Shown: positions 6,925 through 15,638, counted from the stretch's first letter. The stretch is 20,291 nt of DNA from Bacteroidales bacterium (GCA_031279795.1 JAITHZ010000134.1:1-20291); one strand, 5' to 3'. The notes: generated by a model from the sequence alone, not told the origin. Translations and numbers: made by a program.

Positions 6925-8763
6925 TCAGTCTTCCAGCTTGTCATACCAGTTTTGTTTCAGAATAATGGTTGCAATGCCAACAATCATCCATGCCACGCCC
7001 ATAGCCCAAAAATGCTGCAGTACGAGATAAACCGGAGCTACAATCAATGCGCATTGCCACACGATGCCGGTTACCACGTTTACCATGTCGCGTCCGAAAT
7101 TTGTATTTCGTTTAAAATCTGGATTTTCGGCAACTACCAAATCGTGAACAGGTTTCCAAAATCCCCATGGACGTGTTTTGGCATAAAAGTTCTTCAACGT
7201 TTCCGTTTCGGTAGCAGGCGCAGAATATGTTCCACATATACAGCCAATAATGGAAAAAAGCAGTATTATCGGAAAATAATAAAGCGGATTGACGCCATTG
7301 AAGTAAGGAATCAGCGGAATGATCAGCGCAGGAATCATACCGGAAGCCATTCCCCATGCAAAACCTTTTCCGTTGAAGCGCCACCAGTGCCATTTGAGAA
7401 CGTTTGCGGCGATGTAGCTTCCATACAAAGCATTGGTGACCCACTGCAAAACGCTGTTTACATTTTCCGCCAAAACGCCGAAAGCGATGCTGACCAAAAC
7501 CACCGTGACGCCTACCGTGATGTTGGCACGATTGGTTTGCTTCGAGGTGGCTGTTTTTTTGAAATATTTCAGGTAAATATCGTTGACAATGTAGGCTTGC
7601 ACGGCATTCAGCGTTCCAGCAAAAGTGGACATGAAAGCGGCAAGCAAACCAGCCAGAAGAATGCCCATCAATCCGGTCGGAATCCATGGATGATTGATAA
7701 CGGCAGGCAACACCAGTTCAAAATCAATTTTGCCGCCAACTGTAATCTGCGCCTGTATTTCGTCGAAGAGAATCAACCCCAGCACGGCAAATCCGATAAT
7801 CATGAGGTAACGTACCGGCATCAGAATCACCGTCACCGAGCCGCTCATCAGAGCAGCTTCGCGTGGCGAACGAGTGGAAAGAATTTTTTGCATGTCGTAG
7901 GTCGGCGCCGGACCGGCTATGCTGGCCATTACGCCTTTCAGGAGCACCATACCAAAGAACAGGCTGAAAAGCTGGTAACCGTCGCGCTGGATTTGCGTGT
8001 TGAACTCGGCAAATTTTCCCGTCCATTCCAAGTCAATCGTCCATCCGAAGCCAACAGAATACCATCCGTCAGGCAAAACTCTTGAAAATTCGATAACATC
8101 CAGATGGAGCATCGCTATCACTGCAACGGCAACTGACGCAACAGCCATCAGTATGTACTGCGCCACATCTGCCCACACAATGCTCATCATACCGCCCATC
8201 AGCGAATAAAATACGGCTATCAGCGTAAAGACAATTCCCCAGACATGAGGCACATAGGCGTCGGGAACAAAACCCATGAACGGCGCTACCTGTTTGAGTG
8301 GCAGAAAAATTTCGATAAACTTTCCCAGCCCGATAAACCCATAGGCCAGCATGCTTAAGCCTACCAGAATAGCAAAAACAACGATAATCCAGTGTGAGGT
8401 AACAGCGCCTCTGTCCGTTCCGAAGCGAAAGCCAATCCATTCGGCGCCGGTAGTACATTCGCTTCTCCTCAGCCATGCCGACAGATAAACCATCAGGAAA
8501 ATCTGGTTGAAAACCGGCCATACCCAGGGCAGAAAAATACTTTTCAAACCGTAAACCACCATAATGGCCACAAGCCACACCGTTCCGGAAATGTCGAACA
8601 TGCCAGATGCATTCGAAAGTCCGAGCATGTACCAGGGAATGGATTTGCCACCCAGCAAGTAGGATTCGAGATTGCGCGACGCCCTGCGTTTCAGATAAAA
8701 GCCAATGAAGATTAATATACAAAGGTATCCTGCAATAATGGCCATGTCAAAAGATGTGAGCAT
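6925..8763 (-). CDS. SSS-family sodium:sugar symporter
   Basis: A 612-residue polytopic inner-membrane protein of the sodium:solute symporter family (LeuT fold), predicted to bring mannan- or glucomannan-derived disaccharides from periplasm to cytoplasm with sodium. The first membrane helix covers about residues 7-24. The family region GGMMSIVWADVAQ lies at 190-202. A376, S379 and T380 in AAFMSTFAGTLNA match the A-x-x-S-S/T sodium site of vSGLT. Hydrophobic helices continue to the C-terminus, about 13-15 in all by eye. It sits 21 bases after GH130 and directly before GH94, both cytoplasmic phosphorylases, which is the best clue to its cargo. The substrate itself cannot be read from sequence; the B. 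fragilis mannanase cluster has a similar gene next to its GH130. Confidence 0.92.
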   Translation of the reverse strand: MLTSFDMAIIAGYLCILIFIGFYLKRRASRNLESYLLGGKSIPWYMLGLSNASGMFDISGTVWLVAIMVVYGLKSIFLPWVWPVFNQIFLMVYLSAWLRRSECTTGAEWIGFRFGTDRGAVTSHWIIVVFAILVGLSMLAYGFIGLGKFIEIFLPLKQVAPFMGFVPDAYVPHVWGIVFTLIAVFYSLMGGMMSIVWADVAQYILMAVASVAVAVIAMLHLDVIEFSRVLPDGWYSVGFGWTIDLEWTGKFAEFNTQIQRDGYQLFSLFFGMVLLKGVMASIAGPAPTYDMQKILSTRSPREAALMSGSVTVILMPVRYLMIIGFAVLGLILFDEIQAQITVGGKIDFELVLPAVINHPWIPTGLMGILLAGLLAAFMSTFAGTLNAVQAYIVNDIYLKYFKKTATSKQTNRANITVGVTVVLVSIAFGVLAENVNSVLQWVTNALYGSYIAANVLKWHWWRFNGKGFAWGMASGMIPALIIPLIPYFNGVNPLYYFPIILLFSIIGCICGTYSAPATETETLKNFYAKTRPWGFWKPVHDLVVAENPDFKRNTNFGRDMVNVVTGIVWQCALIVAPVYLVLQHFWAMGVAWMIVGIATIILKQNWYDKLED

Positions 8764-8784
8764 ATTTTCTCGGTTAATGGTTTG

Positions 8785-9951
8785 TTAGATGAATGGTTTG
8801 TTTTTTTCAATCAGCGCCTTGACTTCTTCCACCGAAGCGGCAGATCGCAAGCCGTCCGGAGGCGTGTTCAGACAATAGTCAAGCAGTCTGTCGACAGAAG
8901 AAACAGCCACGTGCATTCGCGTGTCGGACGAAGCGTAGTAGATGAACACCGTACCGTCGTTGTCGGCAATCCAGCCATTGGAAAACAGTACATTAGACAC
9001 ATCGCCGATGCGTTCGTCACCATGCGGCGCCATGAAGTAACCGGCAGGTTCGGCAATCGTCTTTGTCGGGTCGGTCAAATCGGTCAGGTACAGGTACAGC
9101 ACATAGCGCAATCCCGCGGCGCAGGCACGTACGCCGTGCGCCAGATGCAGCCATCCCTTCGCCGTTTTGATTGGATGAGGCCCTTCGCCGTTTTTCACTT
9201 CCTTAATGGTATGATAATGACGAAAATTGATGATGGTTTCCTCGCTGACTTCTGCGCAGGTGATGTCATCAATCAGCGCCCAGCCGATGCCGCCACCTTT
9301 GCCGGCGTCAATAAAACCATCCTGCGGACGGGTGTACAGCGCATATTGCCCATTGACAAATTCGGGGTGCAGCGCCACGTTTCGCTGCTGACCTGCTGAT
9401 TTCAAGTCAGGCAAACGTTCCCAGACGTGCAAGTCCATTGTACGAACAATTCCAGCCGCCGCAACAGCCGCCGATAAATCGTCTGCCGCAGGATCTTTCC
9501 GTTCGCTGCAGAAAATACCGTAAATCCATCCGTCTTCGTGTGCTGTCAGGCGCATGTCGTAAACATTCGTATCAGGATTTTCCGTTTCGGGAATTGTCAC
9601 CGGTTCGTTCCAAAACCGGAAATTATCTACACCGTTTGGACTTTCGGCAATGGCAAAAAACGATTTCCGGTCGTATCCTTCCACCCGCGCCATGAGCAGG
9701 TATTTTCCGTTCCACTTGATAGCTCCGGCATTGAATGTTCCGTTTACGCCGATGCGTTCCATCAGGCAGGGATTAGTTGTCGGATTCAGGTCGTAACGCC
9801 AGTGCAGCGGCACATGATCTGCCGTTATCACCGGATACCGGTAACGTTCGAAAATGCCGTTGGAGTATGGTTCAGGGCTGTTTTTTCGCAAGATCAGCGT
9901 TTCGTACTGTTCGGTGAGCTGTTGTTTTCTGGTTTTAAAAATTTCATTCAT
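8785..9951 (-). CDS. GH130 4-O-beta-mannosyl-glucose phosphorylase
   Basis: Predicted to phosphorolyse beta-1,4-mannosyl-glucose to mannose 1-phosphate and glucose, using inorganic phosphate in the cytoplasm. The 388 residues match the GH130 subfamily 1 enzyme of Bacteroides fragilis (about 390 residues), including NPCLMERIGVNGTFNAGAI (60-78), RVEGYDRKSFFA (89-100) and YDMRLT (131-136), where Asp132 corresponds to the catalytic acid. The phosphate-binding region GEGPHPI (255-261) and the C-terminal HGDERIGDVSN (310-320) are intact. There is no signal peptide. It starts 6 bases after the GH5-GH26 stop, next to a tandem 8-bp duplication, and is followed by the symporter. Subfamily assignment rests on length and motifs; a mannobiose phosphorylase (subfamily 2) is less likely. 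In a mannan pathway it normally needs mannobiose 2-epimerase, which is not in the window. Confidence 0.93.
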   Translation of the reverse strand: MNEIFKTRKQQLTEQYETLILRKNSPEPYSNGIFERYRYPVITADHVPLHWRYDLNPTTNPCLMERIGVNGTFNAGAIKWNGKYLLMARVEGYDRKSFFAIAESPNGVDNFRFWNEPVTIPETENPDTNVYDMRLTAHEDGWIYGIFCSERKDPAADDLSAAVAAAGIVRTMDLHVWERLPDLKSAGQQRNVALHPEFVNGQYALYTRPQDGFIDAGKGGGIGWALIDDITCAEVSEETIINFRHYHTIKEVKNGEGPHPIKTAKGWLHLAHGVRACAAGLRYVLYLYLTDLTDPTKTIAEPAGYFMAPHGDERIGDVSNVLFSNGWIADNDGTVFIYYASSDTRMHVAVSSVDRLLDYCLNTPPDGLRSAASVEEVKALIEKNKPFI

Positions 9952-9967
9952 ACAAGTCTACAAGTCT
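9952..9967. repeat. Exact 8-bp tandem duplication at the GH5-GH26/GH130 junction
   Basis: ACAAGTCT occurs twice head to tail (9952-9959 and 9960-9967). On the minus strand the duplication supplies the TAG stop of the GH5-GH26 gene and the short spacer before the GH130 ATG at 9951. Confidence 0.9.
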
Positions 9968-12258
9968 TTATTCATTAGAATTTGTTCGCTGTTTACGAAT
10001 TTCAAGAAATCCTGTTCAGCAGGATGTCCTTTGTAAGGGACATAAAAATGTTCCGGTCGGTTGAATGCGTTTCGCCAGCACAGGACGTAGCCGATTTTAA
10101 ACGGTTTGATTAGCGGCAAGAGCGTTTCCGAAAAAAAAGTACTGTCGGTTATTCCTTCGAGACCGGTTTCGGCAAGGACGGGAATCTGGCCTGTTCGCGC
10201 TGCATAATTTGTCAGGACTGTCAGGCCGGATGTTACTTTTTTCCGGTATTCGTCCCTGTTATCAGCACAGTAGGTGTCGAATCCGATAATGTCTACCCAG
10301 TTATCGCCCGGATAACGGCTCAGGAAATCCGCTTCGCTCAACACATCTGCCGGTGAAAAAGCATATAGAAGGTTATGGACGTTGCGAACGTCGCGCAGGT
10401 AGCTGACAGTCATCCGGTACAGTTCGCTGTATTCGTCGGGCGTACACTGCCGAGCGCCCCACCAGAACCAAGCGCCTGTATGCTCGTGGTACATGCGGAA
10501 AATAACGGGCAACAATTCTCCATTCTCGTCTTTCAGGTCGAGGAAGAAATCGGCCAGCCGGTCAAGCCACGTGAGGAATTTCTCGTGATTGTCGCCGTCC
10601 AGCACGCTTTTGACAACATAATCCTGAGCGCAGTCCCAGGCAGTTTTGCCGGTAACAATGTTATCGCCATGCCAGCTGACGGTGTTGATGCCGCCGCGTG
10701 TATGATTTTCGCACATCAGCCGTTTCATGTCGGAAAAATAAATGGAATCCAGGTTGCAGTCGACGCCAAGTTCAACATGCCCCAGCTCCCAGCCGATAAC
10801 TGCCGGATAATCGCCCGTTACGTCCCTGACGTCCGACCTGCCGTTTTCGCCATACCAATCGTGTCCGTAGGCCGTATCGTCCTGATGTCCAAACATGACG
10901 CCCTTTTCCAGCAACCGCTTCATTCTGCGGGACAGTTCCTGCGTAGCGGGCGTAGCCTGCAAGTCGGCCAGCGGAGGTATGCACCGTATGTTGGCAACAT
11001 AGCGCTTTACGAGATTCACCGTTGCGTCGTGGTCGAAAACGGCGTTCAGACCTTGTTCTTCCTGCGCAGGGTCTCCCAGATAGTCGTCTCCCTTTTGCCA
11101 AAAGACGTGCTGTGGACGGCCAAAACCGCCCCAAGCCCAGAAATTGCATCCGGCAAAAACGCCGCCATGTTCGGAGGCCAGCAGTATTTCGTCGAACATG
11201 GCTGCATAATAGGCGTCGCGCAAAATGGTTGTGCTTGAGGGCGAATATTGGTGCATGTCACGCGGGAAACCAAATTCCTCAATGACGAGCGGTTTTTTCA
11301 GCCGTTCGGCCACAGCAATGTGTTCGTTGATGTATTTTTTTGTTTTAATGATTGACGAATCCAGTGTTTCCGTTATGTTGTCGGGATCTATCCAGCTCCA
11401 GTTTTTCGGCCAGATGTGTGCCGTGAGGTAATCTATATTCGGGTCGGCATGGATTTCCTCATACAGGATGACATCCTGTTCGCATCCGTGTTTTCCCTCC
11501 GAACCGACGCTTACCAGATGGTTCGTGTCCAACGATTTGATAAAAGCCGCAATGTCTTTCAGCCATGCAGTGAAAAGCGGTTTGTTTTCGTCGGAAAATG
11601 CACGAGGTTCGTTGCCGATTTGCCAGGAAAAAATTGCAGGATCGTCGGTGTATTTTTTTGAGGTGTAGCGATTTGTCCGCGAGATTACGGTTTTGATGTG
11701 CTGTTTCAGCATTTCGTGGCACGAATCGCAGGCAGCATACTGTTTGACAAATTCCATGTATGCCGACCATCCGTCGACGGCAGGAATCGGGGCTTTTCCC
11801 CTGCCCGACCATTCCAGATACTGGCCATAACCGCCCGACCATTCCCACGAATTGGTGAAATAGAGAACGGCATACATGCTGCGTTTTCCCATTTCCGACA
11901 GCAGAAAGTCCAGCCCGTCGAAAATCGTATCGTTGTAAACTCCCTGTGCTTGCTGCAATGTTGGTTCTACCTTTGTGGTCACGCCGTTTGGTCCGTCGGC
12001 TCCGATGAGTATCCGCAGGTTGTCGATTCCGTTCGCTTTCAGGTAATCAAGTTCGCGGCACAGGCGTTTCCTGTCGCCACCTTCGCCAGTTGAACCCAGT
12101 ATGGCGCCGTACCAGAAATTTGTTCCAATAAAATAATAAGGTTCGCCATTGACAATAAACTGACTGTTTTCAATCCTGACAAAGTCATTTATCTCCTTTT
12201 TCTGCGAACAGGCGGAACAGGCAAGCATTGCAGTTAATAGAAAAATGTTGACCTTCAT
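9958..12258 (-). CDS. Bimodular GH5_7-GH26 beta-mannanase lipoprotein
   Basis: Two mannanase modules in one 766-residue lipoprotein. The signal peptide ends at Cys14 or Cys17 (MLACSAC). The GH5 module (about 26-425) has the GH5_7-type start around NFWYGAILGS (47-56), acid/base Glu217 in WQIGNEPR and nucleophile Glu328 in IEEFG. The GH26 module (about 438-757) has acid/base Glu592 in HEHTGAWFWWG and probable nucleophile Glu697 in VLAETG. Both catalytic pairs are intact, so two active sites on the beta-1,4-mannan backbone are expected. Residues after the Cys (SQKKE) are basic rather than acidic, which argues weakly for a periplasm-facing anchor. Its ATG overlaps the esterase stop by one base (TGATG), suggesting translational coupling. 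Whether each module is endo- or exo-acting cannot be read here. Confidence 0.93.
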   Translation of the reverse strand: MKVNIFLLTAMLACSACSQKKEINDFVRIENSQFIVNGEPYYFIGTNFWYGAILGSTGEGGDRKRLCRELDYLKANGIDNLRILIGADGPNGVTTKVEPTLQQAQGVYNDTIFDGLDFLLSEMGKRSMYAVLYFTNSWEWSGGYGQYLEWSGRGKAPIPAVDGWSAYMEFVKQYAACDSCHEMLKQHIKTVISRTNRYTSKKYTDDPAIFSWQIGNEPRAFSDENKPLFTAWLKDIAAFIKSLDTNHLVSVGSEGKHGCEQDVILYEEIHADPNIDYLTAHIWPKNWSWIDPDNITETLDSSIIKTKKYINEHIAVAERLKKPLVIEEFGFPRDMHQYSPSSTTILRDAYYAAMFDEILLASEHGGVFAGCNFWAWGGFGRPQHVFWQKGDDYLGDPAQEEQGLNAVFDHDATVNLVKRYVANIRCIPPLADLQATPATQELSRRMKRLLEKGVMFGHQDDTAYGHDWYGENGRSDVRDVTGDYPAVIGWELGHVELGVDCNLDSIYFSDMKRLMCENHTRGGINTVSWHGDNIVTGKTAWDCAQDYVVKSVLDGDNHEKFLTWLDRLADFFLDLKDENGELLPVIFRMYHEHTGAWFWWGARQCTPDEYSELYRMTVSYLRDVRNVHNLLYAFSPADVLSEADFLSRYPGDNWVDIIGFDTYCADNRDEYRKKVTSGLTVLTNYAARTGQIPVLAETGLEGITDSTFFSETLLPLIKPFKIGYVLCWRNAFNRPEHFYVPYKGHPAEQDFLKFVNSEQILMNKDL

Positions 12259-14024
12259 CAGGGCGTTTGCGTTTTTTGATTGAAAAAAGCTGTTCTAAAT
12301 TCGTACCACGTATTTGGCGTACTGTGCGCCTGGTCGTGATAAATCCGGTAATGTTTTTCGGACGTAATCAGATTATAGCTCGAAAAATTGGTGTGAGGCG
12401 GACAAACATCGTCCTGCAGACCAACTCCCATAATAATCGGACATTTAATCCATCCGGCCAGATTCTTGACGTCGAAATACGACAGGACGTCATAGACTTC
12501 ATTCCATGTACGGCCGGGATGTTTCGCCAGATAGTCGTCGAATGAGCTGCGCGGCCAGTGGGTGATTTCGAAATAGTCGCGGTAATCCGACAGAAAGGGG
12601 ACGGCTGGGGCTCCGGCAAGGATACGGCTGTCGAGCGCACAGGCCGCCAGGGTGAATGCTCCGCCCTGACTTGCGCCTTCGGCAACGATGCGGCTGGCGT
12701 CAACTTCCGGACGGGAAGACAGAAAGTCAACAGCGCGTACCAGATCCATGAATGCGCCTCGGTAATAATACGTTTCCTTACTGTCCAATCCCCACACAAT
12801 CCAGTCTCCATAAGTATTTCCGGGTTTTTGTATTCCCTGTCCGCGTACCGAGAGGATAAATTCGGCATAGCCCGGATTACCGTCGGTGTGCGGGAAATAC
12901 GCATCCGAGCCGTAGCCCATGTATACGGCTATTGCAGGGTATTTTTTCGGCGTTGCGGCGCTTTTCTGTTTCGGGGCAGCGTAGTATCCTTCGATGGCGA
13001 CGTTGCCAAACGACTTCATCGTGACGTGGTAGATGTTTCTTGCGCCGGTCGACCGTTCGGGAATCAGCGTCAGTTTATAGTCCGGTTTTATACTGTCTAA
13101 TCCTGCGCGGGTTATTTTCCAGAATGTTTCAAAATCGGGTTTTGCATCGCTGGGCGAGGCGATTTTTTCTGGTTCGTAACCGATGTTGCATTTTTTGACG
13201 TCTCCCGTATAACCGTCTTTTTCGATATATAATTCGCATCGGTAAAAGCCCGGAGCGGGGAGTTTAAACGGTACAGCAATCGTTTTATTTTCATTTGCCG
13301 TCAGGCGTATTGCAGTAGAGATGCTGTCAATGGGATGATAGTTGTCTGTTTTCAGGATGAATATTATTTTTGTGGAAACTGTTTCGGCCAGTGTATTTTT
13401 CAGAGACACGTTCGCCTGTTGCGGGGCGTTTTCCAAAAACGTCCATTCGCTGGCAGGGAAGTCGCAGGAAAACTCAATCCGGTCGGCAGGCGTCAAGGGG
13501 CGTACAGTTGTGAAAGGCGTCAGCAGGCCGCCACCGCCACCGCCATCGTATACGCGTACTGCCGCCGTATTCGGACGGTCGAAAGCAATGTATTCTGCCG
13601 GAACGATGTACTTGCGCATTTCTCCGTATTTGCTTTCATACGAGGGCGGAAAATCGCCAGTTTTTCCGATACTGTGTCCATTGAAAAAAAACTCGTCGGC
13701 ATCGTCGGCATTGGTGTACCTCACTACGATTCCGCCATTTTCCCGAATCATGCTGGAGAAGCTGTCGGGAATGGTTATCTGCCTGCGATACCAGGCAAAG
13801 CCGTCGTAATCGGGGAATCCCTGGCTTTCCCAGTTGGTGGCGGAAGAGATTGTAGCCCAGGCGCTGTCGTCGAAATCGGGAGCAGCTCGGTTCATGTCGT
13901 CTCCAAGTGCGAATTTCCACTGATGGTCGACCGACAGGTCTACCACGTTTTTTTTCTCCGTATAACAAGCCATCAAGCCAGTCAAAGCTATGGCACTCAG
14001 TAAAAAAGATTTGCAGGTTTTCAT
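12258..14024 (-). CDS. CE7-type carbohydrate acetyl esterase lipoprotein with N-terminal sugar-binding-like domain
   Basis: Probably removes O-acetyl groups from mannan oligosaccharides so that glycosidases and phosphorylases can act. The 588 residues start with a lipoprotein signal (LMAC, Cys20). Residues about 30-175 resemble the GH2-type jelly-roll sugar-binding domain (FDDSAW, NWESQG, FFFNG). A linker beta-domain spans about 195-285, and an acetyl xylan esterase (AXE1/CE7) alpha/beta-hydrolase fold about 295-583. CE7 signatures RGQ (394-396) and GASQGG (450-455, nucleophile Ser452) are present, with Asp538 in GLQDDVCPP and His567 as the rest of the triad. The usual His-Glu of CE7 is His-Ser here, a departure from the classic motif. 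It lies between GH26 and GH5-GH26. Fold is firm; acetyl-mannan as substrate is inferred from context. Confidence 0.88.
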   Translation of the reverse strand: MKTCKSFLLSAIALTGLMACYTEKKNVVDLSVDHQWKFALGDDMNRAAPDFDDSAWATISSATNWESQGFPDYDGFAWYRRQITIPDSFSSMIRENGGIVVRYTNADDADEFFFNGHSIGKTGDFPPSYESKYGEMRKYIVPAEYIAFDRPNTAAVRVYDGGGGGGLLTPFTTVRPLTPADRIEFSCDFPASEWTFLENAPQQANVSLKNTLAETVSTKIIFILKTDNYHPIDSISTAIRLTANENKTIAVPFKLPAPGFYRCELYIEKDGYTGDVKKCNIGYEPEKIASPSDAKPDFETFWKITRAGLDSIKPDYKLTLIPERSTGARNIYHVTMKSFGNVAIEGYYAAPKQKSAATPKKYPAIAVYMGYGSDAYFPHTDGNPGYAEFILSVRGQGIQKPGNTYGDWIVWGLDSKETYYYRGAFMDLVRAVDFLSSRPEVDASRIVAEGASQGGAFTLAACALDSRILAGAPAVPFLSDYRDYFEITHWPRSSFDDYLAKHPGRTWNEVYDVLSYFDVKNLAGWIKCPIIMGVGLQDDVCPPHTNFSSYNLITSEKHYRIYHDQAHSTPNTWYEFRTAFFNQKTQTP

Positions 14025-14072
14025 ATTTTTGTTTTTTTAATAATTATGTTCTTTATTAACGGACGAATAAGG

Positions 14073-15560
14073 CTAATTCTTGTCCGTTTCGCCGCCATTC
14101 TCAAGATTTACAGAAATATTCCCAAAACTTGCGCGAGGCGACAAAATTCGCCTTTCGGTCGAATTCAGTTGACTGGCTTTCAAGTCCGGCATTTTGTCGC
14201 GCGAAATCACGCGGTCGCTGGCGAAGGCTTTTTGCCAGAAAGCGGCGGTGGCATGGGCGTGGTCGATTTGATTGAAAGCAGGGCTGGCGGTGTTTGCTGT
14301 CCGTTCGTAATCGTACCAGGTCATGAACCACGACCAGATTGCTCCGGCGTTCCACTGTTCGGGTATTCCGGCAACGTTTCCACATTCGCTGAGCGTGATG
14401 AGTTTGTCGGGATAACGGGCTTTCAGAGAGCTGTATTCGCTGAACAGCACACTTGCGGCTGTTTTATTGTAGATGTCGCGCCCGACGATGTCCACATATT
14501 CATCGCCCGGATACCAAGCGTCGTCGTTGGGTTCGGCAGTCCAGACCCAAATCAGGTTGTTCAGCCCTTTGGCATCGAAGACGTCGAACATCAGCTTCCA
14601 AAGCGCCTTGCAGGGGGTTGGGCCTTTGGCTCCCCACCAGAACCACCCTCCGGCGGCTTCGTGCAGGGGACGCCACAATACGGGTATATTTTTTTGTTTC
14701 AACAGCAGCAGATAATCGGCAATCCGGTTCAAATCGGCTTTGATGATGCTGTTTTCGTCCGTTCCTTCCTGAACAGCTCTTGCGATGTCGAACACGGTGG
14801 AGGGGGCGCCGCTTCCGGGTGTATAAAATGCGTATATGTTGCTGCCATTGGCTGTGGGAACGTTCCAGTGCCACATGCAGGAAACGATTCCGCGAGCGTT
14901 CCACCAGTCTTCCACGACTTTTGTGTTGCCGTAGTCAATCCAGTTGGCAGGCGAGGCATAGAGGTGGATGTAATCAAAGCCGTTCAGCGCCGGATATTTA
15001 CCGGTGTGTTTAAATACCCACTCGGCTTCGTTGATATTCCAGCTGACGTTGGCCATTGTGCCGGAAAGGATTTTTTTTCCGTAATTTTCGTGAAGAAAGG
15101 CGTAAAGGCTAATGGCTTCGGGCGACGGAGAACGGACGACCAGCGGTGGCGCGTTGTTTTCTGTTGGTTGTGCGGTGGTGAAATTGAGCGTAATTTTCGG
15201 AGCGTCAGCATTTTCTGCTGATTTAATTACTCCTTCGGGAATTGTGAGCCGGTAGGCTGTGCTGTATGCTAAATCGTTAACATGAATGAAAATATCTGGC
15301 TTTTGACTGTTATATGCTATTTTGGAAACAGTGGCGTTGGGAAGCGTGATTTCCGTCTGCCGCTCTGATGGACAAATCACATTTCTGTCAAAAGTCAGGG
15401 AAATAATCAGCTCGTCGGTCGGCACATCAGTAGCGTTGTCAGCAGGGACGGACAGGAGCAGTCGGGGTGGAACCGGTGTAGACGGTTCTGTGTTTTCGCT
15501 GTTTGTGCAATGGGTAAGAAAAAAGATTGCAGAAACGCATATAGCTGGTATTTTTTTCAT
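14073..15560 (-). CDS. GH26 beta-mannanase lipoprotein with Ig-like domain
   Basis: Endo- or exo-acting beta-1,4-mannanase. I start at ATG 15560 because MKKIPAICVSAIFFLTHC gives a lipoprotein signal (Cys18; His at -1 is unusual). An upstream in-frame ATG at 15620 would translate through a terminator-like hairpin and precede the signal peptide. The 495-residue protein has a Pro-rich spacer, a Big_5-type Ig-like domain (about 33-130; SVPADNATDVPTDE) and a GH26 module (about 145-458) with acid/base Glu301 in RPLHEAAGGWFWWG and nucleophile Glu392 in LSECGN. The last 30 residues are polar and outside the usual domain. The fragment resembles the second module of the GH5-GH26 protein in motifs but not closely overall, so it is not a recent duplicate. 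It follows SGBP 2 after 78 bases and precedes the esterase by 48. Confidence 0.93.
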   Translation of the reverse strand: MKKIPAICVSAIFFLTHCTNSENTEPSTPVPPRLLLSVPADNATDVPTDELIISLTFDRNVICPSERQTEITLPNATVSKIAYNSQKPDIFIHVNDLAYSTAYRLTIPEGVIKSAENADAPKITLNFTTAQPTENNAPPLVVRSPSPEAISLYAFLHENYGKKILSGTMANVSWNINEAEWVFKHTGKYPALNGFDYIHLYASPANWIDYGNTKVVEDWWNARGIVSCMWHWNVPTANGSNIYAFYTPGSGAPSTVFDIARAVQEGTDENSIIKADLNRIADYLLLLKQKNIPVLWRPLHEAAGGWFWWGAKGPTPCKALWKLMFDVFDAKGLNNLIWVWTAEPNDDAWYPGDEYVDIVGRDIYNKTAASVLFSEYSSLKARYPDKLITLSECGNVAGIPEQWNAGAIWSWFMTWYDYERTANTASPAFNQIDHAHATAAFWQKAFASDRVISRDKMPDLKASQLNSTERRILSPRASFGNISVNLENGGETDKN

Positions 15561-15572
15561 GCTGTATTGTTG

Positions 15573-15609
15573 AAAAAGGGGCGTTTCTTTTTGCAAGAGG
15601 GACGCCCCT
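15573..15609 (-). terminator. Terminator-like hairpin between SGBP 2 and GH26
   Basis: An exact 8-bp inverted repeat, AGGGGCGT at 15577-15584 and ACGCCCCT at 15602-15609, has a 17-base loop. On the minus strand the second arm runs straight into four more T (15576-15573), giving TTTTT in all. It lies 30 bases after the SGBP 2 stop and 13 bases before the GH26 start. This is the arrangement of a weak or partial intrinsic terminator that would lower enzyme transcripts relative to the SusD-SGBP genes; an mRNA 3'-end stabiliser is the alternative. Confidence 0.65.
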
Positions 15610-15638
15610 GAAGAAATCATCTGGTGTGTAATCCTGTT

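Noticed and set aside
13543..13560. Run of glycine codons (six Gly) in the esterase as a possible slippage site
   Set aside because: The frame is intact, and a Gly-rich turn is normal at this position of GH2-like sugar-binding domains.
14046..15221. Long plus-strand open frame (391 codons) opposite the GH26 gene
   Set aside because: It is antisense to a clear GH26 with intact catalytic motifs; its translation shows no domain pattern. The same applies to long plus-strand frames at 6952-8085, 10375-11238, 13335-14003 and 5873-6478.
15561..15620. Upstream ATG at 15620 for the GH26 gene
   Set aside because: It would place 20 residues before the lipoprotein signal and translate through the hairpin at 15577-15609.
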